Assembly: GCA_944332705.1 (NCBI GenBank)
Contig: CALVKM010000003.1
Coordinates: 1 to 64,000, forward strand
Length of the DNA stretch: 64,000 bases
Direction of reading: 5' to 3'
Source of the DNA: an uncultured Bacilli bacterium
Lineage (GTDB): Bacteria > Bacillota_I > Bacilli_A > RF39 > UBA660
In this document: piece after piece, positions 25,699-34,105 of the stretch
Layout: each line of letters begins with the position of its first letter
Numbering within the stretch: the first letter of the stretch is position 1
The notes under the pieces: model-generated
The model's database searches: none
The model's input: the letters and a program-made list of their open reading frames with translations, nothing else
What the model was told of the DNA's origin: nothing
Position numbers and translations under genes: made by a program

Positions 25699-26278
25699 TA
25701 AATTAAGTGTAGAAGAAACTATTAAAAAAATAGATAATTCTACTTGTGATGGAATACATGCTGATTTAATGGATGGATTATATGTAAAAAATAAAAATAC
25801 ATTACCTAATTTAAGTAATATATCTAAACCATTAGATGTTCATCTAATGGTTAATAATCCCGAAAATTATTTTGATACATTACTTAAATTAAAACCAGTA
25901 TGTATCTATATTCATCCAAGCACTACTAATAATCCAATAAAACTATTTAATTATTTAACATTTAATAATATAGATAGTGGTATAGCAATTAACCCAAATG
26001 AAGAAATATCTTCATTTGCAGAATACTATCCTCACATAAAAAGAGTTTTACTTATGAGTGTTTATCCCGGTTGTGGTGGTCAGTCATTTATTTCAAGTAC
26101 TAAAGAACGATTAAAAGAATTAATTAAATACAAAGAAAAATATAATTTTGAAATATATATTGATGGAGGAATAAATGATACCACTATTAAAGAAGTTACT
26201 CTTGCTGATGGCGTAGTATCAGGATCATTTATATGTCAAAGTGATGATTATAATGAACAAATAAAAAAATTAAAATAA
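25670..26278 (+). CDS. rpe: Ribulose-phosphate 3-epimerase
   Basis: 202 residues, slightly short and rather diverged. Family blocks: IHADLMDGLYV (catalytic Asp), DVHLMVNNPENY, LLMSVYPGCGGQSFI and IYIDGGIND (second catalytic Asp), with GSFI at the phosphate site. It interconverts ribulose- and xylulose-5-phosphate in the pentose phosphate pathway. The position after rsgA is conserved in Firmicutes. Confidence 0.88.
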   Translation: MKVVVSYISSKLSVEETIKKIDNSTCDGIHADLMDGLYVKNKNTLPNLSNISKPLDVHLMVNNPENYFDTLLKLKPVCIYIHPSTTNNPIKLFNYLTFNNIDSGIAINPNEEISSFAEYYPHIKRVLLMSVYPGCGGQSFISSTKERLKELIKYKEKYNFEIYIDGGINDTTIKEVTLADGVVSGSFICQSDDYNEQIKKLK

Positions 26279-26292
26279 GGTATGGAGAGTTA

Positions 26293-26811
26293 ATGATGAG
26301 AAAAAAAGAATTTTTAATTATAACAGTTATTATAGTAGTGATTTTAGCAGTAATCATTATTATGTCTATTAATAATGATAATACAAATAATGAGGTAATA
26401 AAACATCCTATGGAATATGAATATTCATTTACGATTGATAAATCCTTAGAATTAAATGCTAATAATTTATCTGATACTGCTCATGCTACAGTTAAGTTAT
26501 ATGATAGTGATGATAAAGATTATTACTTATATTTAAATATTGAAAATAATGAATTTATAGATAAAGATGCCACTATTATTTTAACTATAACTGATCCGAT
26601 TGGAGAATTAATAACTAATATAGATAATTTAACTTATAATGAATCTTTAAATGGTTTTGATATAACTAATTGTATTGGTAATTATGAATTAGTTAGTAAT
26701 TACTTAATTACCTCTAATACTACTCAAGAATGGGAATTTAGTGTTAGGTTAATTAATGCTGAAGATGTTACTGAAAACTTTAAAGCATCAATAGAGTTTA
26801 GTGATAAATAA
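26293..26811 (+). CDS. Secreted or anchored TasA/CalY-like protein
   Basis: 172 residues. Signal-anchor helix at 7-26 (IITVIIVVILAVIIIMSI), then a beta-rich domain with TVKLYDSDDKDYYLYLNIENNEF, LNGFDITNCIGNYELVSNYLI and QEWEFSVRLINAEDV. It aligns by eye with the protein at 42038..42676 (SGFDITTASGEYYIAQNYEI, EQNWQVEVIFVN). The fold resembles camelysin/TasA-type surface proteins, but the match is at pattern level only. It stands just before a decayed DGR-target relative. Confidence 0.5.
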   Translation: MMRKKEFLIITVIIVVILAVIIIMSINNDNTNNEVIKHPMEYEYSFTIDKSLELNANNLSDTAHATVKLYDSDDKDYYLYLNIENNEFIDKDATIILTITDPIGELITNIDNLTYNESLNGFDITNCIGNYELVSNYLITSNTTQEWEFSVRLINAEDVTENFKASIEFSDK

Positions 26812-26813
26812 AT

Positions 26814-26836
26814 GAGAAGAAACTATATTTCTTCTC
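26814..26836 (+). terminator. Hairpin after the TasA-like gene
   Basis: GAGAAGAA actatat TTCTTCTC, starting 3 bp after the stop codon. The U-run after it is interrupted (GTTCTATATTTT), so termination may be weak. Confidence 0.45.
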
Positions 26837-26858
26837 GTTCTATATTTTCGGAAGATAA

Positions 26859-27821
26859 TATTTTACTATTATCTTTTTTATTGACAAAAATTACTTTGTA
26901 GTTACAAGCATTACAACTTCATATCCAACATCATTAGCGGAAGTATGTAGTAATGGAGATACTTTATCAAATTGTATAAAGAAATTTTATGTATCAGATG
27001 GAATAAATGAGCTTTATTATCATGATGGACAAGGCACATATACGAACGCCGATCGAGAAGCTGGAGATTATAGTTATAGATATAGTGGAGCCAATCCGAA
27101 TAATTATGTATGTTTTGGATCAACAGCATCTACATGCCCAAATGATAACTTGTATAGAATAATAGGTGTTTTTAGTAATCAAGTAAAACTAATTAAAGCA
27201 GATTTTACAACAAGTAGTCAAACTGGTTCTAATGGTACATATAATGGTATAATTACATATGATACCAGTAATTATATGGGTAATATGAGTGTAAACACAA
27301 TCGCAAGTTATTACTGGGATAAAAGTGGATTGAATGCATGGGAAAATAGTGAATTGAATACAATAAATTTAAATACAATGTTTTTGAGTAATTTTAGTAG
27401 TACTTACATAAATAAAATAGCGGTATCAAAGTGGTATACTGTTGAACTTCGTACCAATGTGGTAGCGGCCAAAACTATATTTAATCAAGAAAGTACAGGA
27501 GATTATATTAATGCCTCAATAGGTCTAATGTATGTTAGTGATTATGGCTATTCAGTAATACCTGATGCTTGGAATTTAAGGGTTAGTGATTATAATGATT
27601 TTGTTGATAATAACTGGCTTTTCATGGGAATTCAGGAACGGTTTATTTCAAAATCGCAAAATTCTAGTGGCTTTGCATATAGTATAAACGATTCGGGTTA
27701 TCCTAGTATAACTCCAATAGCGTTAGGATATTTAGCTCTTCGTCCTTGTTTCTACCTTAACTCCAACGTAACATATAATCGAGGATCAGGAACTTCGTCA
27801 GATCCTATTAGAATAAATTAA
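26859..27821 (+). pseudogene. Decayed relative of the DGR target protein
   Basis: The frame is open from 26859 to 27821 (about 320 codons) but has no start codon or ribosome site before a TTG at 27150. From 26905 on it matches the C-terminal domain of the DGR target at 60616..62358: SYRYSGANPNNYVCFGSTAS, NLYRIIGVF, NQVKLIKADF, GLMYVSDYGYS, and the end YNRGSGTSSDPIRIN. The signal anchor and Fn3 domains are missing. The stretch that aligns with the variable region (FISKSQNSSGFAYSINDSG to ALRPC) keeps the framework residues but its DNA no longer matches the TR, so it is an old target, not a present one. Confidence 0.75.
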
Positions 27822-27865
27822 TATACTATTTATTAAAACAGTGTCAAATAATGTAAATATGATAA

Positions 27866-27896
27866 AAAGTAAATAATAGTTATTTACTTTTTTTTA
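27866..27896 (+). terminator. Terminator before mraZ
   Basis: AAAGTAAATAA tag TTATTTACTTT followed by five or more T. It isolates the cell-division cluster from upstream transcription. Confidence 0.85.
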
Positions 27897-27915
27897 TATT
27901 TTTGGTACTATATTG

Positions 27916-27947
27916 GTGGACAGTGGTAAACTGTGGAAGAAAGTGGG
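27916..27947 (+). promoter_or_regulatory. MraZ-box operator
   Basis: Four GTGG repeats start at 27916, 27923, 27933 and 27943; the last three are exactly 10 bp apart, one helical turn. MraZ is known to bind such direct repeats ahead of its own gene and repress the division cluster. A TATATT at 27909-27914 is the likely -10. Confidence 0.75.
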
Positions 27948-27954
27948 GGATATT

Positions 27955-28392
27955 ATGTTGCTGGGTGAATATCATCATAATATCGATGATAAAGGCAGAT
28001 TAGTTATTCCTAGTACATATAGGGATGAATTAGGTAATGAGTTTATCATTACTAGGGGAATTGAAAAATGCTTGTATGTCTATTCTAAAGCAGAATGGGA
28101 AAAACTAGTTGCTAAATTAAATACTCTACCTTTCACTAAAAAAAATGCCCGTACATTTTCTAGATCCTTCTTCTCTGGTGCTACTGTTTGTGAGTTCGAT
28201 AAAAGTGGTCGAATAAACATTACCTCCCCGTTGGTTAGTTACGCCGGTTTAACAAAAGAATGTGTTATTATCGGCGTGAATGACCGATTAGAAATATGGA
28301 GTGAAGATGCCTTTAATTCATTTATGGAAGATAATGCTTCAGAACTAGAAGAAATTGCAGAACATTTATTTGAGGTTAATGATGCATTATAG
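27955..28392 (+). CDS. mraZ: Transcriptional regulator MraZ
   Basis: 145 residues from the ATG at 27955, chosen because the in-frame extension upstream runs through the operator repeats; AGTGGGGGA serves as ribosome site. Two SpoVT/AbrB-like halves: LLGEYHHNIDDKGRLVIPSTYRDEL and GATVCEFDKSGRINITSPLV. It is the first gene of the mraZ-rsmH-ftsL-pbp cluster. Full length. Confidence 0.95.
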   Translation: MLLGEYHHNIDDKGRLVIPSTYRDELGNEFIITRGIEKCLYVYSKAEWEKLVAKLNTLPFTKKNARTFSRSFFSGATVCEFDKSGRINITSPLVSYAGLTKECVIIGVNDRLEIWSEDAFNSFMEDNASELEEIAEHLFEVNDAL

Positions 28393-29293
28393 TGTTTTAA
28401 AAAATGAATTAATTGAGTCACTCAATATAAAAGAAGATGGTATTTATGTTGATGCCACTTTAGGCTATGCGGGAGATAGTGCTGAAATTTTAAAAAGAAT
28501 AAAAAAGGGTTGCCTGGTATCATTTGATCAAGATAGTGAAGCTTGTAAGTATTCCGATAAAGTCTTAAAAGATATCGGGTCAAATTATAAGATATTTAAT
28601 ACAAATTTTTCTAATATGGTAGAGTGTTTAGAAGGTATGGATATTAAAGAGGTTGATGGAATAATCTTTGATTTAGGTTTTTCTTCTCCCCAAGTAGATA
28701 ATGCTAAAAGAGGATTTTCCTTTATGCAAGATGGATCACTAGATATGAGAATGAGTAGTAAGGGAATTAGTGCTAAAGATGTAATTGATACTTATAGTGT
28801 AGAAGATTTAAGTAAGATTTTCTTTCTATATGGAGAAGAAAAAATGAGCAGAGTGATTGCTAAGAAAATAGTTAGTGAAAAAAAGAATATTAATAGTACT
28901 TTAGAATTAGTGGAAGTTATAAAGTCTTCAGTTGGAGCTAACTACTTTTATAAGCATCATCCGGAACGTAAGATATTTCAAGCTTTAAGAATTGAAGTTA
29001 ATAATGAGCTTGGAGTACTTGAAAGTATTTTACCTAAAGCTATTAAACTGCTTAAAAAAGGTGGTAGAATGAGCGTTATAACATTTCATTCAAAAGAAGA
29101 TAGGGTAGTAAAACAAATATTTAAAAAATATAGTGAAGTGGATGAAATGGTAAGAGGAGAACGTAATATACCAGATGAATATAAACCACTAATTAAGCTC
29201 GTTAATAAAAAGCCAATTGTGGCAAGTGAAAAAGAACTAGTGGAAAACTCAAGAAGTGCTAGTGCAAAGTTAAGAATAATAGAAAGGATATGA
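28379..29293 (+). CDS. rsmH: 16S rRNA (cytosine1402-N4)-methyltransferase
   Basis: 304 residues from the ATG at 28379, 4 bp after GAGG and overlapping mraZ by 14 bp. SAM-binding VDATLGYAGDSAEIL (the family usually has GGAGHS here), DGIIFDLGFSSPQVD, RGFSFMQDGSLDMRM, FQALRIEVNNEL and VITFHSKEDRVVK. It methylates C1402 in the ribosomal P site. Confidence 0.94.
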   Translation: MMHYSVLKNELIESLNIKEDGIYVDATLGYAGDSAEILKRIKKGCLVSFDQDSEACKYSDKVLKDIGSNYKIFNTNFSNMVECLEGMDIKEVDGIIFDLGFSSPQVDNAKRGFSFMQDGSLDMRMSSKGISAKDVIDTYSVEDLSKIFFLYGEEKMSRVIAKKIVSEKKNINSTLELVEVIKSSVGANYFYKHHPERKIFQALRIEVNNELGVLESILPKAIKLLKKGGRMSVITFHSKEDRVVKQIFKKYSEVDEMVRGERNIPDEYKPLIKLVNKKPIVASEKELVENSRSASAKLRIIERI

Positions 29294-29297
29294 TAGT

Positions 29298-29603
29298 GTG
29301 GCTAGTAAGAATAAGAAAAGATTAAAATTACTTAAAGGAGAAAAATTTATGTATGGTTTAGTAATTGTGTTATTACTAGCTATACCAATGTTTAATGTTT
29401 ATACATCATCGCTTTTAAGTGAAACAAATAATGAAGTAGAAAAATTAAAAAATAATATAGAAAGTCAAGAACTAGTTAATCAAAGCTTATCTATGCAAAT
29501 AGATGAACTTGCTAGTTTAGAAAATATTGAAAAAATAGCTGAAGAATATGGACTTTCTTATGTTAATGATAATATAAAAATAATATCAAGTGAAGGTGAA
29601 TAA
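29298..29603 (+). CDS. ftsL: Cell division protein FtsL-like
   Basis: 101 residues from GTG. A basic cytoplasmic start, one membrane helix (about 17-38) and an extracellular coiled coil (SETNNEVEKLKNNIESQ to LASLENIEKIAEEYGL). Size, topology and position between rsmH and the class B PBP fit FtsL, a scaffold of the division complex with FtsQ/DivIB. Sequence identity in this family is always low. Confidence 0.8.
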   Translation: MASKNKKRLKLLKGEKFMYGLVIVLLLAIPMFNVYTSSLLSETNNEVEKLKNNIESQELVNQSLSMQIDELASLENIEKIAEEYGLSYVNDNIKIISSEGE

Positions 29604-29605
29604 AG

Positions 29606-31720
29606 GTGAAGAAAAAAGCAACTGTTAAAATATCTAAAATTATAATGTTTTTGGTTGCTTTTTTATTTGTGGCGGCGATTATTAAACTTTCATATATCGT
29701 TTTAAGCAATGAAGTTGATGGTATTAATCTTCAAACCATGGCGGAATCTATTACTACTGTTGAAAGGCCACTTTTAGCAAGTCGGGGTGGAATATTTGAT
29801 GTAAATGGTGAAAAGTTGGCAACTACAGTTAACTCTTATAATGTTATAGCTTATCTTGATTCATCGAGAACGACGGATTCTGATAATCCTAGACATGTAG
29901 TAGATAAAGAAACTACTGCTGAAGCTTTAGCGCCACTTTTAGGTATGACTAAGGAGCGAATATTAGAACTTTTAAATAAAGATTTGTATCAAACACAATT
30001 AGGACCTGGAGGAAATGATATAACAGAGGTTTTAAAAAATGCTATTGAGTCTTTAGAGCTTCCAGGGATAGGTTTTGAAAGTAATTCTAAAAAAAGGTAT
30101 TATAGCAATTCTTCTTTTGCCTCATATATAATTGGGTATGCCAAGAAAAATGAAGAAGGAAAATTAGTTGGTGAACTTGGTATTGAAGGTTATTTTGATG
30201 ATGTATTATCAGGAACAGATGGCTATACAAAGTATTTAAAATATACATCGAGCAATTATCAAATACCTAATACGCCAGAAGATACTTTTGAAGCTATAGA
30301 TGGTTCTGATATTTATTTAACTATTGATTTTGATATTCAAAAACTTGCAGAAAATGCTGTTAGTACTATGGCTAGTGAATATAATACTGAGTGGGCAATA
30401 TTTACTGTAATGGATGCTTCTACTGGAGCAATTGTTGCAAGTGCTACAAGTCCTAATTTTGATCCTAATGATACTAATACCATTACTAGTTATATGAATC
30501 CTTTAGTAAGTTATCAATATGAACCCGGTTCAGTTATGAAAATATTTTCTTTCGCGGCAGCTATAGAAGAAGGTTTATATGATGGTGATGAAATATATAC
30601 ATCAGGTTCTATTCAAGTAGATAGTGAAACAATTGTTAATGATGCTGAAAAAGGTGGTTGGGGTGATATTTCTTTTGATACAGGATTTGCTAATTCCTCA
30701 AATGTTGCTGCTACAATACTTGCTTTTCGGATGCTAGATAATGCTGATAAAAAACTACCGGATTATTATTCAGAATTAGGTTTTGGACAAAAGACTGGTA
30801 TAGAGCTTTCTAATGAGGTAACTGGAGATATAGGAATTGTTTATAAATCTGAATTATCTAATGCATCATTCGGTCAAGGAATAAGTGTTACCCCAATTCA
30901 AATGTTGCAAGCATTATCTAGTATGACTAATGATGGTAACATTATAAAACCTTATATAGTTGATAAAATAGTAGATAGTGAAGGTAATGTAACTTACGAA
31001 GGTAAAAGAGAGGTCGTAAACAATGTTTATAGTACAAGCACAATTGAAGAAATGTATGAACTTATGCATAAAGTAGTTTACGAAGGAACTGGTAAGGCTT
31101 ATGGTGATTCTAGTAATGTAAGTTTAATGGGAAAAACCGGTACAGCTCAAATAGCATCATCTACTGGTGGCTATATGACTGGAGAATATGATACAATTCG
31201 TTCTTTTGCAGGTATTTTTCCTGAAGACAATCCGGAATATATTGTTTATGTTGCTGCTAGACACTTTGAAGGAACTTCTACTAACTTTGCTCACATTAAC
31301 ACGTCTGCTATTAATGAAATAGCTAAATATGCTAAACTAACTGAAGAAAAAAATGAATCAGATTTAAGTAAAGTATATAATGTAACTAATTATTTAAGTA
31401 AAGATATAAATAATATAACTAGTATATTAGCTAGTACTCCTATTAGTATTATAACTATTGGTAATGGTAAATACATTATTAATCAATATCCCTTAAATGG
31501 GGGTATAGTTCTTGAAGGCGGTAAGTTGTTTTTAGTAACTAATAGTAATGATATAAATATGCCAAATATAATAGGTTGGAGTCTCAATGAAGTTAAAACA
31601 TACTGTGACTTAGTAGGAATAAATTTGGAATACAGCGGTTATGGTTATGTTACTAGTCAAAGTATAGCTGAAGGAACATTAATTGATAACACTATGACTT
31701 TAACTGTTCAACTAGAATAA
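29606..31720 (+). CDS. ftsI: Class B penicillin-binding protein (FtsI/PBP2) with PASTA tail
   Basis: 704 residues. Membrane helix at about 12-34, dimerisation domain (RPLLASRGGIFDVNGEKLA), then the transpeptidase with active-site Ser in PGSVMKIFSF (about 308), SSN in FANSSNVAA (about 362) and KTG in LMGKTGTAQIA (about 510). A C-terminal PASTA domain starts at MPNIIGWSLNEVKTYC (about 652). It cross-links septal peptidoglycan. Its SEDS partner would be an FtsW/RodA such as that at 59057..60214. GTG start. Confidence 0.93.
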   Translation: MKKKATVKISKIIMFLVAFLFVAAIIKLSYIVLSNEVDGINLQTMAESITTVERPLLASRGGIFDVNGEKLATTVNSYNVIAYLDSSRTTDSDNPRHVVDKETTAEALAPLLGMTKERILELLNKDLYQTQLGPGGNDITEVLKNAIESLELPGIGFESNSKKRYYSNSSFASYIIGYAKKNEEGKLVGELGIEGYFDDVLSGTDGYTKYLKYTSSNYQIPNTPEDTFEAIDGSDIYLTIDFDIQKLAENAVSTMASEYNTEWAIFTVMDASTGAIVASATSPNFDPNDTNTITSYMNPLVSYQYEPGSVMKIFSFAAAIEEGLYDGDEIYTSGSIQVDSETIVNDAEKGGWGDISFDTGFANSSNVAATILAFRMLDNADKKLPDYYSELGFGQKTGIELSNEVTGDIGIVYKSELSNASFGQGISVTPIQMLQALSSMTNDGNIIKPYIVDKIVDSEGNVTYEGKREVVNNVYSTSTIEEMYELMHKVVYEGTGKAYGDSSNVSLMGKTGTAQIASSTGGYMTGEYDTIRSFAGIFPEDNPEYIVYVAARHFEGTSTNFAHINTSAINEIAKYAKLTEEKNESDLSKVYNVTNYLSKDINNITSILASTPISIITIGNGKYIINQYPLNGGIVLEGGKLFLVTNSNDINMPNIIGWSLNEVKTYCDLVGINLEYSGYGYVTSQSIAEGTLIDNTMTLTVQLE

Positions 31721-31802
31721 TTAAGATTTTTCTTGACAAATGTTTAAAACTATGTTCTAAATTTTCGGAAAATATTAGCTAAAATTAAGAAAAAAATCTT
31801 GT

Positions 31803-31842
31803 AAAATAATGTAAATGTGCGTAAACTTTACATTATTTTTTT
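31803..31842 (+). terminator. Terminator after ftsI
   Basis: AAAATAATGTAAA, an 11-nt loop, TTTACATTATTTT, then further T. A perfect 13-bp stem. Confidence 0.8.
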
Positions 31843-31847
31843 ATACC

Positions 31848-31877
31848 CATTTTTTGGCGTACTTTAGCCAAAAAATG
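31848..31877. repeat. Inverted repeat after the ftsI terminator
   Basis: CATTTTTTGGC gtacttta GCCAAAAAATG: 11-bp perfect arms, no U-run after it. With the terminator and the short peptide at 31968 it accounts for most of the 347-bp gap after ftsI; nothing else is seen there. Confidence 0.6.
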
Positions 31878-31967
31878 AATGTTAATAAAAATTTGTGAAA
31901 AAATTTAGTATAAAAAAAAGAATTTGGGGTATTTTTGTTGAAGTTATATAGTGAAGGGAGGAAAATT

Positions 31968-32009
31968 ATGCAAAAAATTTTCTTATTAGATTTATGTTTA
32001 TTAATTTGA
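31968..32009 (+). CDS. Possible 13-residue leader peptide
   Basis: A very good ribosome site GGGAGG (31956) is followed by ATG and 13 codons, MQKIFLLDLCLLI, then TGA and an AT-only stretch of T-runs before the Rpn remnant. A strong ribosome site with so short a frame suggests a translated leader, or the beginning of a gene lost by mutation. Confidence 0.3.
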   Translation: MQKIFLLDLCLLI

Positions 32010-32067
32010 TATTCTTTTAATTTTTTAAAAATTTTTTTATCATTGTTATGAAGGAGGTATATAGTAA

Positions 32068-32918
32068 ATGATTGATAAAAAGATAGTAAATATTCATTAT
32101 CCATTACTTAATGATAAGGTATTTAAATTTGTATTTGCTAATTGCTTATTACAAAAAGCACTTTTAAAATCTATTGCAAAATTCATTGATAATGAAAAAA
32201 TAAAACATGATATAGAAAATATTAATGTTCAAGGCTTATTAATGCACCATTTTATAATACTAAAGATTATTATGGCGATGTTCTAACGACACTTAAAAAT
32301 GGTACTATAGTTTCACTAGAAGCCTATAATTTATTTGGATATGAAGAATTTGTTAAAAGTTTATGTTATGTATGTAGAATATTTGGTAATCAATTAAAAG
32401 TAAATGAAAAATATTCTAGTGCGAGTGATGTAGTAGGAATAACATTATTTCGTAAGAAAACAGATTTTATTATGGATAATGTTATGGAAGAATATAAACT
32501 TTCCGAACAGATATATAAGTTGAAAGTAAGTAACAAAATCACTTTATATTTAATAGACCTTGACAAAGCAGCTGGGTTTACATATAATAAAAGTGAAATA
32601 TTTTATGAATTTGCAAATATTATGAAAAAGGAGTGGCTAAGTGATATGGAAGAATACATAAAAGATAAGGAGGATGAAATGTTAGAGAAAACGGTAGCTT
32701 ATGTACGCGAATTTTTAGGAGACCCTAAAAACCAAGATTTACTTAATCATTTTGATTCTGAAGTTCGTAATGCCAAATATGAGGGTAGGACTGAAGGACG
32801 AGCTTTAGAAAAAAAACAAACAGCAATTAATATGTTTAAACTTGGTATAACTAAAGATTTAATAATGAAATCTACTGGTTTAAACGATGAAGATTTACAT
32901 GAATTAAGTATTAATTAG
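32068..32918 (+). pseudogene. Rpn-type PD-(D/E)XK nuclease, frameshifted
   Basis: The first part (32068..32286) reads MIDKKIVNIHYPLLNDKVFKFVFA, the usual start of Rpn-family recombination-promoting nucleases. At about 32240 the sensible reading moves to another frame (APFYNTKDYYGDVLTTLKNG, VSLEAYNLFGYEEFVKSLCY) and continues to 32918, with the typical C-terminal KYEGRTEGRALEKK and a helical tail. Besides the frameshift, the nuclease motif has EAY where the family has E-x-Q. So the gene is broken and probably long inactive. A good ribosome site AAGGAGG precedes it. Confidence 0.7.
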
Positions 32919-32959
32919 ATATTAAAATTGTTGAAATAGTGAGCTTTTTAAAAAAAATG

Positions 32960-32989
32960 ATAGAATGTTTATTGCATTCTATTTTTTTG
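32960..32989 (+). terminator. Terminator after the Rpn remnant
   Basis: ATAGAATG tttattg CATTCTAT followed by TTTTTT. Confidence 0.8.
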
Positions 32990-33000
32990 TTTGGTATAAT
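32972..33000 (+). promoter_or_regulatory. Promoter of the McrB-like cluster
   Basis: TTGCAT (32972-32977), 17 bp, TATAAT (32995-33000). The -35 lies inside the preceding terminator hairpin, so the two signals overlap. Confidence 0.65.
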
Positions 33001-33029
33001 TTATTAAGATAGGTTAGGTGACATAGATT

Positions 33030-34103
33030 GTGAGTTTGAATGTTATCGATAAATATGTAGAAAAGAAGAAAAAAGATTTATTTGAGTATGCTAAAATATT
33101 AGAACAAATTATTATGGTTGATGATAATAAACTGTGGAAGAATAAGGAAGAATTTAAAGGGTTAGCTAAAGGTGTAATTGAAAAGTATACTAGTTTATAT
33201 TATTTTGAAAATAATGTAAATCGTGATAATCCTATCAAATATTCTAATGATAACATTAATAACGTTTTAAAGTCTATTATTGCATATTTTCAAGATAATA
33301 ATAATTTAAGTTCTTTAAAAACTTATAAAAATGAAACATTTTTGTTGTCAGTAATTATTTGCAGTGCATGTTATTTAGATTTTGCATGTAATGTTATTGA
33401 TGGTAATTATGTAGATACTAAAAATAAATTTAAATATCTTTTACTATATTTAAAGAAAACAAATATTTTAAAAGTTTATAATAATGATAAAATAAATATT
33501 AATGATTTATTTGAACAAATTAAGAAAAATATTAAAGAAGATGAAAAAGCTTTTGAGTATTTTAAAAGTGATTCTTGGCAAAATAAATACTATTTATATA
33601 CTGGTGAGCCACTTTATTATAAATTCGATTTCAAATATCAAATTACCGGACTTAATGAATTTGATGAAAAACTAGTAAATGAGGTTGCTAAAGATTACGA
33701 AATTAAATTTCTTAATATGTCTTATGAACTTCTTACTGTTGATATATTAGAAGAGTTAGTAAGTAATAGGGAGATGATTAATTATTTAGTACCTATTAAT
33801 AAGATATTAAAGAAAAAGCCAGGATTGCTTAAAAATTTTGATAATGGATATATTAAAGGTTATATGAAGTTGTTAGTAAATACAAACGAAGAAGCTGAGT
33901 ATAATGATTTGTTAAATGAAGCTCAGAAAATGGGACTTAGAATTATTTATGAGTACGATGGAGTAGATAATGTTAATAGTGACATATTTACCTATGATAT
34001 GGAAATAATTGTTAAAAAAGAATTTTTGAAAAATAATGAAGAAAACTTATATGAATGGCAAAAAAATAATATAAAATTTGTAATAAAGAATAAGGAGGAT
34101 TAA
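33030..34103 (+). CDS. Unknown protein, first gene of the McrB-like cluster
   Basis: 357 residues from GTG, with TTAGGTGA as ribosome site. Soluble and charged, with a hydrophobic patch at about 104-122 (TFLLSVIICSACYLDFACNVI) that is probably buried. Segments such as NKYYLYTGEPLYYKFDFKYQITGL and DILEELVSNREMINYLVPINKI give no known motif. It is separated by 2 bp from the ATPase gene, so it is likely a subunit or regulator of the same system. Family not recognised. Confidence 0.75.
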   Translation: MSLNVIDKYVEKKKKDLFEYAKILEQIIMVDDNKLWKNKEEFKGLAKGVIEKYTSLYYFENNVNRDNPIKYSNDNINNVLKSIIAYFQDNNNLSSLKTYKNETFLLSVIICSACYLDFACNVIDGNYVDTKNKFKYLLLYLKKTNILKVYNNDKININDLFEQIKKNIKEDEKAFEYFKSDSWQNKYYLYTGEPLYYKFDFKYQITGLNEFDEKLVNEVAKDYEIKFLNMSYELLTVDILEELVSNREMINYLVPINKILKKKPGLLKNFDNGYIKGYMKLLVNTNEEAEYNDLLNEAQKMGLRIIYEYDGVDNVNSDIFTYDMEIIVKKEFLKNNEENLYEWQKNNIKFVIKNKED

Positions 34104-34105
34104 TT

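Noticed and set aside
26859-27821. A second active VR in the decayed target.
   Set aside because: The protein framework matches, but the DNA in the VR-equivalent part does not align with the TR beyond scattered bases, so it cannot be a present homing site for this TR.
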